Notes under the pieces: generated by a model
The model's input: the letters and a program-made list of their open reading frames with translations, nothing else
Databases searched by the model: none
What the model was told of the DNA's origin: nothing
Part shown: positions 26,012 to 37,170 of the stretch, in pieces
Numbering within the stretch: the first letter of the stretch is position 1
How the letters are laid out: every line of letters begins with the position of its first letter
DNA from: Laguncularia racemosa
Lineage: Eukaryota > Streptophyta > Magnoliopsida > Myrtales > Combretaceae
Assembly (NCBI GenBank): GCA_037954665.1
Contig: JBBMOL010000149.1
Location: 868,001 to 932,000 of the forward strand
Direction: 5' to 3'
DNA length: 64,000 nucleotides
Program-made: the position numbers and the translations under genes

Positions 26012-26106
26012 TTATACACAAATGTCTTGATGATTTAAAAAGGGAAAATACGAGACGACCTTACTGGCTCTCGAAAATGTGAATAATAGAGCACTTAAGA
26101 AGTGTG

Positions 26107-26244
26107 ATGACACAAAGGTGTCAAATAAGATGACTGTAAATCAACCCCGAGTGGTTAGTTTAACATACAAGACAAATGACACCGAAGTGTCAAATATGAT
26201 GATTGTAAATGAACCACGAGTGATTGGTTTGACATTTAAAGGAA
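26107..26244 (+). repeat. 69-bp tandem repeat, two copies
   Basis: Copies start at 26107 and 26176, each 'tgacac(a/c)(a/g)a(g/a)gtgtcaaat' followed by 'atgatgaytgtaaat' and a 'cgagtg(g/a)ttggt' word. By eye about 85% alike; each carries the short palindrome TGACAC...GTGTCA. The repeat lies within the nested LTR. Confidence 0.7.
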
Positions 26245-27381
26245 GTGGCATAGAGAGGTGCCGAGTTAATTTAACCTGTTGCAAAACTGGATAAGTCTAT
26301 GTCCACGAGGTCTGGGTTTAGTGTCTATCTTGAGTGATAAGAAAGGCATGATTTGTGCTTGTTGTGATGAGTATGTAATGAAATGCTTGACAGTTACTTC
26401 ATTGTTTAAATGAGAATTGATTGTGATTGTATATGTTGTTTGATCACCGTAAATCAATTAATTAAGGAAGTGGACCTGATTAAAACTAGACATGCATTTT
26501 CACATGACATTGCATGAGATTGAAGTCCATCACTGTTACAGAATGCGTCGAAAGTGATCAAGAAGATCGTTGTTCTGTTAAGTGTGAACTAAGTGATTTG
26601 GGGATTATCGTGCCTTAATGGTTCCTAGTCAAGCTTATCCTTGAGGGTTTTTCTTCGTCTGGTGCAAAAAGGCAAAAGAGCACTCACCATTGAGTTAAAA
26701 AGAGATCATAATTAACAAAGTGATAAGATAAATAAATCAAGTAATGACTTGGGCACTGATGATGGCTTCGGAATCCCTAACCAAAGGTTAAGGAGGGTGT
26801 AAACCCTAGACATCACGTCGATTATCGAAAGAACACATGAGATGTTGCATTCATATGGTTGCTCATGCATAGCATATGTTTTGATAACTTAATTTAATAT
26901 TGCTTATGTGTACATAGCATTTAAAGTGTTACCATCCCATTCACTGAGCCATAGTGTGCTTACCCCCTCACAGACTCTTTTGCAGGTAGCAATTACGAAA
27001 GCTTGGGATGAGATAAGATGTGAAGTGTTGAGAGTTTTAGAAGACCAGAACAATAAAGTAAGATTTGTTAATGATAGATTTACTTAGATGAAATGTTAGA
27101 ACCCCTGTGTAAATAGAATTTGAAATTGAGAAACCTAGGATTTATCCTATTTTATTACTTGGTAGGGGATATTGATTCTTTGCGATCATGGTTGATCGTG
27201 GGGTACAGGATCCATAGTTATATTTTATTACCTAATTATATGTACTATGATTAGTTGTAAATGCAATTATTTATTTAGAGTCTTACAATCTCTGACTTGT
27301 ATAATGGTCATCATGTAACGGGTGCACACGTGCCATGATGATTTTAGTGGAGACTTCTAAGCCCCCTTTCGAGGCATAACA

Positions 27382-27525
27382 TTTTGTATGTAGAAGATGA
27401 TTTTATTTTTATTATGGAGATTTGAATGTAAAGGTTATAGAATTGTAGTGTCTAAGCCTTTGCGTGTCTTCATCTAATGAGGACACATGGTGAGTTTTAC
27501 TCATCGCATATTCCGAAGCATTATA
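27382..27525 (+). mobile_element. Chromovirus 5' LTR, second part
   Basis: 'ttttgtatgtagaagatgatttta' matches the last 145 bases of the 3' LTR (from 34345), including 'cctttgygtgtcttcatcta'. It ends 'gaagcattata', the decayed counterpart of 'ggggtgttaca' (34479-34489). With 20521-22236 it makes up the 5' LTR. Confidence 0.8.
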
Positions 27526-27532
27526 ACTTAGG

Positions 27533-27547
27533 TGGTATTAAAGCTTA
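27533..27547 (+). other. Primer-binding site, degenerate (tRNA-Met type)
   Basis: 'tggtattaaagctta' lies 7 bases after the 5' LTR end. The usual plant gypsy site complementary to initiator tRNA-Met begins TGGTATCAGAGC; two changes are seen here. Confidence 0.65.
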
Positions 27548-27811
27548 AGTTTGATGATCCTTAGAACTAGGTAAGGATAAATGGGTATAATTTTCAAATA
27601 GTAGAAAGTAAGTTGTGATCTTAGATGAATTAGGTGTTGAATATGTAAGATGATGATACATGATGAGAGTAGTTAGTAGATGGGATTAATACTACCGATT
27701 AATGAATCCCTTTCGTAATATTTAAAATGTCATTTTTTTTTTTATATTCCATACTCTAAGGAATGTATATATTCTTATATCTTTACTCACTATTATAATG
27801 TATTTTATAGA

Positions 27812-28890
27812 ATGACTAAGAGAATCTTGAGACTAGGATCATCCTCAAGAGCTAAAGGTAATGCTCTTGATAATAGAATGCCACCTAGACCTCCTCAACA
27901 TGGATAGGGAGGAAATGAAATCAATGCTATGTAGATGCTAAAGGCTATAAATACTCTAGTAGGAATGGTGGCATAGTAGCAACAACAAATATAAGAGCTA
28001 TAAGTGTTAAATGTTAGACAAGTGCAATGATGGGGGAGATTGGAGAGAGGCTTGCTGGGTAAGTGAGTCTAAATCGTTTTGTTAGAATGGTTAGGCAATT
28101 CAGGCCTAAGGTTGATGATCCATTAGATGCTGAGTAGTGGGTTAATGAGCTAGAAAAGACATTTGAAGCATTGGGAACTCCTGAAGATAAAAAGGTGAAG
28201 TATGCTATTTATCTATTGAGAGGCTTGACTTTTGAATGGTGGTCGAGTGTTACATGACCTACTGTAGGACCAATAACATGGGAAAGGTCTAAAGAGAAGC
28301 TATATGAACAATATTTCCCTAGTAGCATAAGGAATAGGATGCAAGTAGCATACTACAACTGCTATCAAGGAAAGATGTCGGTAGATGAGTATAAGGTGAA
28401 ACTCAACCGCCTGATGAAATTTCTACTACCTACCTTCAAATTTAATGAAAAGTATATAGCTCATCAGTTTATGTTAAGGCTAGAACCCACCTTACGAAAT
28501 GCAGTGAGCATTTTAACCAAATACTTACTCTAATGGATTAAACAAATCCAAGCTCTTAGAACATAGTCATAAGAAGACTGAAGAGATGGGGACTCTAGGG
28601 ACTAGAATGGTATTGGGAAGAAGGCTTACCCAATGTGTTGTAATTCAAGAGAAGGGCAAAAGAATTCATATGGTGTAGACTAAACCTATGGTTATTACAG
28701 TGCTCTCCTTTCAGGCTAAGACTTCATCTATGGGTCAAGGAAACGGATGTGTAAGATGCTATGGGCCACACGAGCAAAATGAATGCAAATGGCTAGAGGA
28801 TGCATGTTTTTCATGTGGAAAGATAGGGCACAACAGCAAAACATGTTTAGAGAAATCAATACCACTCACATTTTGTTTCTCCTACAAATA
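27812..28890 (+). pseudogene. Chromovirus gag (capsid and zinc knuckle), degenerate
   Basis: Start ATG at 27812 (MTKRILRLGSSSRAKG). The capsid-like part (PF03732 type) runs from about 28080: 'ELEKTFEALGTPEDKKVKYA', 'LLRGLTFEWW', 'ITWERSKEKLYEQYFPSSIR', 'GKMSVDEYKVKLNRLMKF'. A zinc knuckle CFSCGKIGHNSKTC (CX2CX4HX4C, all four ligands present) is at 28804-28846. Internal stops occur, for example at 27884, 28136 and 28256. Gag of this size and order is typical of plant Ty3/gypsy elements. It would form the virus-like particle; this copy cannot. Confidence 0.85.
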
Positions 28891-29068
28891 ATGAGGTCAT
28901 AAAATGGTTGACTACCCAAACATTAGAGGGCAAAAGGTGTACCTAACATCAGCAGGAAGAAATTAGGCTAGGAACAATGGTGGTAGACCCTAGCATGCAG
29001 GGCTAAGACAAAGGGCACCGGTACGAGTGTTCTCACTATAAAGAGAGGACACTCCAAATACAGATACA

Positions 29069-29416
29069 TTGGCAGGTATGCTATTAGTACATTCTGTTAA
29101 AGCATATGTTCTATTTGATATTGGTGCATCACGTTCATGTGTGTTTGATGCATTTAAGAATATGCATAACATATGTACTGAAGTGTTGAATGTTGTATTG
29201 AGTTTGTGTACATCGATGAGTGTGGATAAAGGACTTAATAAAATATGTAGAAGGGTTAGTGTAGAAGTGCAACGTAGAATACTGGTTGTTGATCTCTTGG
29301 TGTTACAAATGATAGATTTTGATGTAATATTAGGGATGGATTGGTTGATTAGACATCATACAACAATTCACTGTCATGATATGACAATCCATTTCCATTC
29401 ATCGGAAGGAAAATAG
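29069..29416 (+). pseudogene. Chromovirus aspartic protease, degenerate
   Basis: An open stretch of 115 codons carries 'VLFDIGASRSCVFDAF', where the retroviral-type aspartic protease normally has D-(T/S)-G-A; the catalytic Asp is kept (codon 29117-29119) but Thr is Ile. The second landmark 'VILGMDWLIRHHTTIHC' is the usual ILG-containing C-terminal part of plant gypsy proteases. Located between gag and RT as expected. Confidence 0.8.
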
Positions 29417-29482
29417 TTCAATTTTCAATTAGAAGCACATAGGCCAATAGGGTAGTCAACATATAAATTGTAAGGTAAAAGT

Positions 29483-31093
29483 ATGATGGCTTCAATAGTA
29501 GTTAAAGCTAAAATTGTGATGATGACTAATCGATTAAGGGTAGTGAAGGAGTTTACTAAAGTATTCTTAAATGATTTGCCAAGTTTACCCTCAGCAAACG
29601 AGATTGAATTTAGCATTGATGTAGTGCCTAGTATGGCTCCCATATCAAAAGCCCCATACTATATAGCACCTATAGAAACGAAAGAATTGAAGAATTAAAT
29701 ACAAGAATTGTTGGACAAGAAGTTCATTAGATCGAGTGTCTTACTTTAGGGTGCACCTGTACTATATGTAAAGAAGAAAGTCAATAGTATGCAGTTATGC
29801 ATAGATTATCAGGAGTTGATTAGAGTTACCATTAAAAATAAATACTTTCTCTAAAGAATTGATTACCTATTTGATCAATTGTAAGGGGCTCAAGTTTTCT
29901 CAAAAATAGACTTGAGATCTGAATACCATCAATTGAGAATCAAGGAGGAAGACATCTAGAAGACCACATTCAGAACTAGATACAAGCATTATGAGTTCTA
30001 AGTAATGCCATTTAGACTCACAAATGCACTAGCAGCTTTCATGGACCTAATGAGTCGAGTATTTAGGGAGTATTTGGATAAATTTGTCATTGTGTTTATA
30101 GATGACATTCTAATATACTCCAAAAGTGAAGAGGATCATGAATAGCATTTAAGGATGGTGTTGAGTGAATTATAAGTAGAGAAGTTGTATGCCAAATTTA
30201 AGAAGTGCAAATTTTAGCTAAAGCAGGTAATATTTTTTAGACATGTGATTAGTAAGGATGGGTTAATTGTAAATCCTAAGAAGATAAGGACTGTGAATGA
30301 ATGGCCTAGATTGAAGACAGTAACAAAAATTAGAAGTTTCTTGGGGCTAGTTAGATATTACAAAAGATATGTAAAAGGATTCTCTAAGTTAGCAACTCCT
30401 CCAACTAGATTAACTAAAAAAAGGGTAAAATTTGAATGGGATGATAGATGTGAAGCAAGCTTCATAGTAATGAAGGAGAGATTCATTCATACACCAATGC
30501 TTGCTTTACCTATCAATGGTTAAGAATTTGTGGAGTATAGTGATGTGTCTATCCAAGGGCTCGGGTGCGCATTGATGCAAAATGAGAGGCTGATAGCATG
30601 TGCAACTAGGTAATTGAAGCCTTATAAGAACTATGTGACACGTGATTTAGAGTTAGTAGTTGTAATTTTTGCACTCAAATTATGGAGGCACTATTTATAT
30701 GGGAACAAGTGTAGAGTATTCGCATATTACAATAGCCTTAAGTACCTCTTTACCTAGAAGGAGTTAAATAAGCGGCAAAGATGCCGGCTATAACTAATAA
30801 AAGATTATAATTTAGAGATTCAATATCATCCGGGGAAGGAGAACGTGATTGCTGATGCACTTAGTAGAAAAAGACATGGAAATTTGGCAATTTTAATCAC
30901 AACTCAGATTAAAATATTAGAGGATATACAGAAATTAGATCTAGAGATTGTGACTCAGGAGATTAGAACTAGACTCACTAGCTTACACATACAGCCCACA
31001 CTAATAGATAGGATCAAAGTTGCACAAAACGATGTAGGGATACAGGAGCTTAAGAAAAGAATGGGGGATAAAAAAAGCAAAGGAATTTATTGA
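29483..31093 (+). pseudogene. Chromovirus RT and RNase H, tandem unit 1
   Basis: One frame holds throughout but with about a dozen premature stops. RT landmarks: 'DLPSLPSANEIEFSIDVVPS', 'KIDLRSEYHQLRIKEEDI', 'MPFRLTNALAAFMDLM', and the active-site box 'VIVFIDDILIYSK' (FIDD at 30095-30106). The connection is 'GLVRYYKRYVKGFSKLA'. RNase H: 'EYSDVSIQGLGCALMQ', 'LELVVVIFALKLWRHYLYG', then 'YYNSLKYLF' where an Asp-His-Lys-Ser is normal, so a catalytic Asp is lost. The end 'EIQYHPGKENVIADALSRKR' is typical. Many stops look like CAA/CAG/CGA/TGG changed to TAA/TAG/TGA. Confidence 0.9.
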
Positions 31094-32455
31094 CGATGAA
31101 GAGAGAGTGTTAAAGTATGGTCATAGGCTATGAGTCCTAAAGATAGATAAAATAAAGAATGAGATACTTAAGGGGGCACATTATTCTAGGTACTTTATTC
31201 ACCTTAGGAGTACTAAAATGTATAAGGATTTAAAGTGCCATTCTGATGGAAGAATATGAAGAGGGAAATTGTAGATTATGTATTGAAGTGCTTGACATGC
31301 TAACAAATAAAAATAGAACATCAGAGATTTGCTGGTATGTTACAACCTCTATGAATATCAGAGTGGAAATGTGAGCATGTGATTGTAGACTTTGTCACAA
31401 CATTACTTAGACTCGTAACTAAGCTAGACACTGTATGGGTGATTATGGACTGACTCACAAAATCTACTCATTTTATACCTATAGGCACTAAGTATAAGCC
31501 TGAGAAGTTAGCATAAAATTATATCAAAGAGATTGTGAGGTTGCACGGAGTATTAGTCTCAATAGCATCAAATAAAGATACTAGATTTATGGAGAGATTC
31601 TAGAACGGTTTGCATAAAGATTTGGGAACAAAATTAAAATTCAATGTGGCTTTTTACTCACAAATGGATGGTTAGTTAGAGCGAACTATTTAGATATTAG
31701 AGAACATGTTGAGGGTTTATACATTTGGCCTTAGTGGAAATTAGGATGAACACTTACTCTTAGTAGAGTTTACTTATAATAACAGTTATCAAGCTACCAT
31801 CCAAATGGCATTTTATGAAGCATTATATGAGAGAAAGTACGGATCACCTTTGCATTGGGATGAGATGGGTGAGAAACAAGTGTTGGGACCTAATCTGGTA
31901 CAAGATGTAGTGGACAAAGTCAAGTTCATTAGGCAAAGGATGCAATCAGCCTAAAGCCATCAAAAGCCTTATGCAGATAAGAGAAGACACCCATTGAAAC
32001 TCCAAGTAGGAGACCATGTTTTGTCGAAGGTCTCACCTATAAAAGGAGTGGTAAATTTTAGACTAAGAGGGAAATTGAATCCCAAATATGTGAGACCCTT
32101 TCAAGTCTTAGAAAGAATTTGATCGGTGGCATATAAATTGGCATTACCAACAAATCTAGCTGGGGTACATAATGTATTCCACATTTCCATGCTAAAGAAA
32201 TATGTACTCAACTCAAACTAGATCACAACGCTAAAACCTTTGCAAGTGCAGCTAAAGCTCATGATAGTGGAAACACCTATCAAAATCATGGACACTATGG
32301 AGCAAATTTTGAGAAGATGGGTTATCAAGTATGTTAAGGTACAATGGAGCAACTAAAGAGAGAGAGAGAGGCAATTGGGGAGTTGGAAGAAGAGATGAAA
32401 TGGAAATATCTAGAACTCTTCCACGATCGAATTAATTTTCAAGTATGAAAATATC
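31094..32455 (+). pseudogene. Chromovirus integrase and chromodomain, tandem unit 1
   Basis: Frame shifted by an A-run near 31073. Visible parts: 'ILKGAHYSRYFIHL' (zinc-binding H part), core 'EWKCEHVIVDFVTTLL', 'SIASNKDTRFMERF', 'QMDG' followed by stop and 'LERTI' (the three acidic positions of the D,D-35-E core are still visible), 'VEFTYNNSYQATIQMA', 'SPLHWDEMGEKQVLGPNLV'. Then the 'VGDHVLSKVSP' and 'LAGVHNVFHISMLKK' C-terminal part. The last 60 codons ('PIKIMDTMEQILRRWVIKYV', then '...ELEEEMKWKYLELFHDRI' in another phase) match the chromodomain tail of the Tekay/Del chromoviruses. Numerous stops. Confidence 0.85.
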
Positions 32456-32460
32456 TATAA

Positions 32461-32493
<33 letters not shown>

Positions 32494-32509
32494 GGGGGGG
32501 GGGGGGGGG
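32461..32509 (+). repeat. Poly-G expansion at the polypurine tract (unit 1)
   Basis: 32 G, one T, then 16 G. In unit 2 the same place, between the chromodomain end and the LTR start, holds the ordinary polypurine tract AGGGGGGAGAA (40096-40106). The expansion is therefore specific to unit 1. Confidence 0.85.
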
Positions 32510-32515
32510 TAAGAA

Positions 32516-34489
32516 TGCAAATACTCGATTCAACAATTATTATTTATATAAATATATGCATAGGTAATTACATTTTATTAAAAAATCTTAGCTAAGATTA
32601 AGATAGTAATTAACTTAAAGAAATTGGGACAATTTAGTAATTTTAACCATGAGTTATAAATAATACAATATACCACATTTTGACCCTTTTCCCTCATTTG
32701 TGCTGTCTAGAACCCTAAACACTCTTTTTAGAGACCTAAGGGAGAAGAAGACGACCACATTCCGCAATTCACTTATTAGATCAAGGTGAGTAAACAAATC
32801 AACGCCAATTGATTGTCACTAATGCATATATAGTAGGAATTAGTAATTAACCCTTTAGAATTCCTAGTAAAACGAATTGTGTAAGGAAAGGCTCGGGATC
32901 GAAATTCGAGCATTAAAACAATTCAAACCAGTAAGTTGTTAAACTAACCTTAATTAGTATTTTTTGTGAAAATAATGCACAATTATGTTTAGAAATGTTG
33001 GATTTGAGTTACGGTTACAAAGATTTAGGATTTTACGAATTGGGAAAGGGAATATGTAATGAATAGTGACCTCTACGACTAGGTACACACTTGTGTATCC
33101 ACCTGTGCTAGAATGCAACTGTGTACGAAAAGGTATACAGTTTCCAACATGCCTGTGTACTTGGGCATGTCAAATTGCAAAAACTTACAAAAAGGTGCAT
33201 GGCCTTTAGTACGACCATATACTGCCTCGTGTCCCTTTACACGACTTCCTACATAACTACGTTGAGTCAAAACACTTCCCATTTAATTTTACTTCATTGA
33301 AATGAAATCTTAGAATATGCAATTAGGAATGTGTATTGGTTTGGAGGATTTGTGAGACTGTAAAGTTGTAAGGAATTAGTTGTTAGACATTAAGGTATGT
33401 GTGTGCCATGTTTGTTACTTGTGTTTATTAAGTTAGAAATTGTGTGTAGAGTAAATATTATTGTAAAAGAACTTAATTGATTGCACATGCGATTGTGATT
33501 GGTTGGGTCCAAGAAACAGAGTGTAGGTTGATGTCCTCGAGGTGGCACTTCGATGATTAGTATGTGACATTATCCCTAGTAAAGTCGTATACCGAAATGA
33601 TCTAGGTAGAATGTGGAATGACTCATGTATGTTATGTGGAAGGATGTTGTGTATGCTGTAGAAGGATGTTGTGAAAGGACTCATAGACTTGTGGATAGTA
33701 GGGAATATCCATTGTCATATATGTATTATTATTATGTATGGAATAGACTCATGAACAAATGAGAGTACCCTTTGTCGTATATATATATATTTATAAATAT
33801 TTGTTTGTGGAAAGATTGTATGGTGTTTAGAATTTTGTGATTGTATATTGGTTCAAGTATTGTGAAAAGATGATGAATTGTGTAAGAATAATAATGTTAC
33901 ATCATGTATGTGATGATGTGTCTAGTATGGCATGCGTATTTGTGTGTAGGTATGCATTGTATTGGGCATTAGCTTACCCCATGTGGAAACTTTTTTTAGT
34001 TGCAGGTATTACTGGGGAAGTGGTAGGGCATGATGAGACCATTGTGGAGACAAACCAAAATACTAAGGAGAACATAGAATATGTCTACTATGATAAGTAG
34101 TGGATAGATGAAGAGAAGGATGGATAATTGTTGAATTTATTTACTGAATTTAAGACTATTGCAAAATTTAAATTGTTGAAAGCTTCCATTGTATTAAATT
34201 GAGAAAATTGAATATGAATTATGTATTGAGGACATATGTTCCTTCAAATTCTATTGTAGTAATTAAGTTAATGAATGCTACCACTATAATAATTTGAGGA
34301 GACTCTTTGCGATGTATGTATGAGGATACATATTCTTTCTAACCTTTTGTATGTAGAAGATGATTTTATTTTTCTTTATGGAGATCTAAATGTAAAGGTT
34401 GAAGAATTATAGTGTCTAGGCCTTTGTGTGTCTTCATCTAGTTAGGATACGTGGTAGGTTGTACTCATTTCGGATTTCGGGGTGTTACA
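32516..34489 (+). mobile_element. Chromovirus 3' LTR, tandem unit 1 (1974 bp)
   Basis: Starts 'tgcaaatactcg', ends 'cggggtgttaca'. Same length as the LTR at 40107-42080 and nearly identical to it from about 32.8 kb on. It carries the uninterrupted 'aaccttttgtatgtagaag' (34341-34359) that serves as the empty site for the nested insertion in the 5' LTR. The open frames at 33079, 33433 (-) and 33837 (+) occur identically in the other LTR and are not genes. Confidence 0.9.
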
Positions 34490-37170
34490 ATAATAAAATT
34501 TATAAATTTATAGTTTATATATGAAACATTACTCATATGCCTATACATAATGAGAAATATTATAAATGTATATATGCTCCAAAAGTTTAAAAGTAATTAC
34601 ATTATAATATATAGTTTCGTAAATACTTGTCTTGTATAATTCCATAATCATGTTACCTTTTCATCATTAAGTTTCCTAAAATTGCTATTGAAAACTACCA
34701 TTTGTATAATTTATGTGGGTATCATTTTTCTGGCGAAACTCGCAAAAATGCGGATTAGGTAGACTAGCCTGCCTAGCTCGCCCCACATTCCCGACTCTAT
34801 ATATATATTCAAGTAGAGATTGATTTGCTCAATTTAAAAATCATAAAATTACCGAAATTCATTTCATCACATCATTGGTGTTAAAATCTAAATCAAGGAG
34901 CATATTACTTAACCTTTTAAAACCAGTTTCTTCCACTTATGTGTCCATATATCATAAATGAGAAATTGAAATGCCTAAAATGACATGCTAGCTCTTATCA
35001 AGAAAATTCACCAAAAAGTTGCACTCATATATCCATCCCAGTAAAAGAAAAGGGCTTGGCCCAAAATCCCATCCACGGTTCCTGGATTTTTATGTGCATT
35101 TTTTTTTACCAATATACTAATCGGCTAGAAAAGGGCAAAAAGCATAAACATTCATGTAACAAAGGCATAACGATTTTTCTGTCAACAACTTTAGGCCATG
35201 TTAAACAATTGAAGTAAATTGACTTATCCAACCATAAACTTTTCACAAAATAATTTGTATTGTTTTGTGAAGGCACCGACCATTATAGTAGATAACCAAA
35301 ATCCAATCACAAAATAAAATAACTCTACTTTATAAAAGTTTGTATGGTGTTTCGATGGTAAGACATTGTTTGATAGTCATATCTTCGGTTAATACTAATA
35401 TTTAAATATCTAATTTATACACAGAATTTGAGTTGTTAATAAGTTAAAAGTATTTAAAAGATTAAAATTAAGTGGCATGCCTCCTTTTCTGTACATGTCA
35501 ATGCAAATAGGGACAAAACGCATTTTATACTCACCAAGTGGATGACTATTAAGTCTTCAAATTAAAGATCTCTTATAACAGCTCAAGATGTAGCATATTT
35601 TATATTCACACGTGGTTGACTTGTTGGTGTTGTTAATACTTAAGTCTTCTAATCAACCCTTTGATTATTCTTCAATTCCTATGAAGTAACATGATCATGA
35701 CTAAACCATAACTAGGCTATTATAAAATCAAAAGTAAGTTTGAACTTAACAAAAAATTAATAGATTATGACTTTGAAAATAATGCACCATTACACAAGTG
35801 AAGATACAAACAAAGATAGTTTTTCCAATTTACCAATCAAATTGATTTAAGGAAAGAAAAAAAATAAAATAAAATAGAAAGACTTTTCTACATACTCCTT
35901 GATAAATTTTACATGGATGACACAATATACAATCTTTGTTAAGTACCTATGTTATCATAATTTTGTTAGGCATGTAAAGAATTCAATCAACTGTTATCCA
36001 TAAATATCATTACTGCTTCATATCAACTCAGAAAGAATCGTGAATGAGTTTGACGAAATATATTAACATGATTATTACTCATAATTTACGAAAGGTTTAT
36101 TATGTGAATATATCTTATTTGATTGAACAAAATGAATGTTGTCAAAGTTCAAAATCTTAAAATGAGAAAACCCAATTGACTGAAAAGAAAAAAGAAAAGA
36201 AATATAATTTACTTGGAATCACTAGTTGTTGTTAGCAATAGGATGAAGAGAATGGTGTTGATAAAATTTTTTAGCAACCAGCAAGAGGAAGATGATGAAG
36301 ATTGAAGCTCGCATGTTCTCCTCTCTAATCCGTTCTATGATAAAAACAAAAGATTATATTAGCGGTTAAAAATAAGAGAAAGAGTAAAGTGAGATTTATG
36401 AATTTTTTTTTTTTTTTCGGTGGAAAGATAGCCCGCCTTATTTAATTATTTATTTATTTTGCCAAAACTTTGGCCCACTATCCGACAAGGCTCTTCTCTC
36501 TTTAATTTTAACTCGACGAAACATAGCCATTCTCGGCAACATTATTTCGTGAACAGATATTTGTCTCGTAGAGACAAAGGATCCGAACCAGTCTGGTGGT
36601 TCATGAATCGTAAATTGGCTCATGGGAGTCTGTTTTACTGAGCATGAAATCTGTCAATCCGGCCCGACGTGATACAGTGGATTGGGGTTCCTTGCACACA
36701 CAAAAGAAAAAAAGAAAAAATTGAAGAAGTCAAACGGATGCATAGTCTGAAAGGAAGAAAGAAAGAATAAAAAATGAGAAAATAAGGAAGATAAATGACT
36801 ACAAATAAAGAAAGAAAGAATAAAAAGAAGAAAGACAAGGAAAAGGTTGGGCAGAATTTGAAAAGTAGATGTGTGGAGAAAAAAATTATTGAATAGGGTT
36901 CTACTGATTTGAAACTTGTAGTAGGATTGCAAGTTGAAAAGAAATTGGGTACTGTTTTGAATACAAGTATAGGGCAACAAATAATAGGATTGCAGGTATA
37001 GGCGCACATATAAAGATTTTTCAAATTTAAGCTCTAATGTTAGCTTCAAAACAAAAAGGACAACGTGTCGAAATTTATAAACAATAGGTTTGTAGGCATA
37101 AGAATTATGCGTGAAAATTTTTTAATTTGAACATTGCAAGACAAGATAAAATTTGAAATATTGTGAGAAG
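34490..37170. other. Downstream flank included in tandem unit 1
   Basis: Non-coding, AT-rich host DNA after the LTR, repeated at 42081-44650. It includes a short GC-richer part at 36420-36680 with a 57-codon minus-strand frame (36450-36623) of unknown meaning. A purine-rich stretch (36690-36860) produces Phe/Leu/Ser-rich minus-strand frames that are not credible genes. Relative to unit 2, about 190 bases (35419-35608) are extra here. Confidence 0.7.

Larger units (their letters stand above)
22237..27381 (+). mobile_element. Nested solo-LTR-like insertion, 5145 bp
   Basis: Begins TGTAAAGTCC, ends CGAGGCATAACA, and is flanked by TTTTG at 22232-22236 and 27382-27386. The intact LTR at 34341 and 41932 reads 'aaccttttgtatgtagaag', exactly the sequence obtained when this block and one TTTTG copy are left out. 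The interior shows LTR-type content (5' AT-rich, a 'ggtgagtggg' block at 25394, a 'cttttgcaggtag' block at 26969) and no reverse transcriptase or integrase. A solo LTR enlarged by a GT-rich tandem repeat is the best reading; a non-autonomous element is the alternative. Its 3' part is related to the pieces at 11.1-11.7 and 18.2 kb. Confidence 0.8.
29507..37170 (+). repeat. Tandem unit 1 (RT to flank), 7664 bp
   Basis: Begins at 'gctaaaattgtgatgatgac' and ends before the equivalent 'gctaaaaatgtgatgaagac' at 37171. Contains pol from RT on, the 3' LTR and the downstream flank. Head-to-tail with unit 2. Confidence 0.85.

Noticed and set aside
25963..27381. An independent 1.4-kb LTR (TGTCACGACC...CATAACA) as the inserted unit
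   Set aside because: Its left flank does not match the right flank, whereas the 22237 boundary gives a perfect TTTTG duplication and empty site. It is kept only as a possible internal boundary.
33079..34100. Open frames identical to those at 40670-41691, which might suggest a conserved protein family
   Set aside because: They lie inside the duplicated 1974-bp LTRs; their identity reflects recent DNA duplication, not protein conservation.
36450..36623. 57-codon minus-strand frame (MSQFTIHEPPDWFG...) present in both flank copies
   Set aside because: Of two differences between the copies one is silent and one changes Trp to Arg; the duplication is too recent for conservation to mean anything. 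Left as a note in the flank entry.
36635..37049. 129-131-codon minus frames rich in Phe, Leu and Ser
   Set aside because: They arise from a purine-rich tract (poly AAAG/GAAA on the + strand); two phases are open at once and the counterpart in unit 2 is disrupted.
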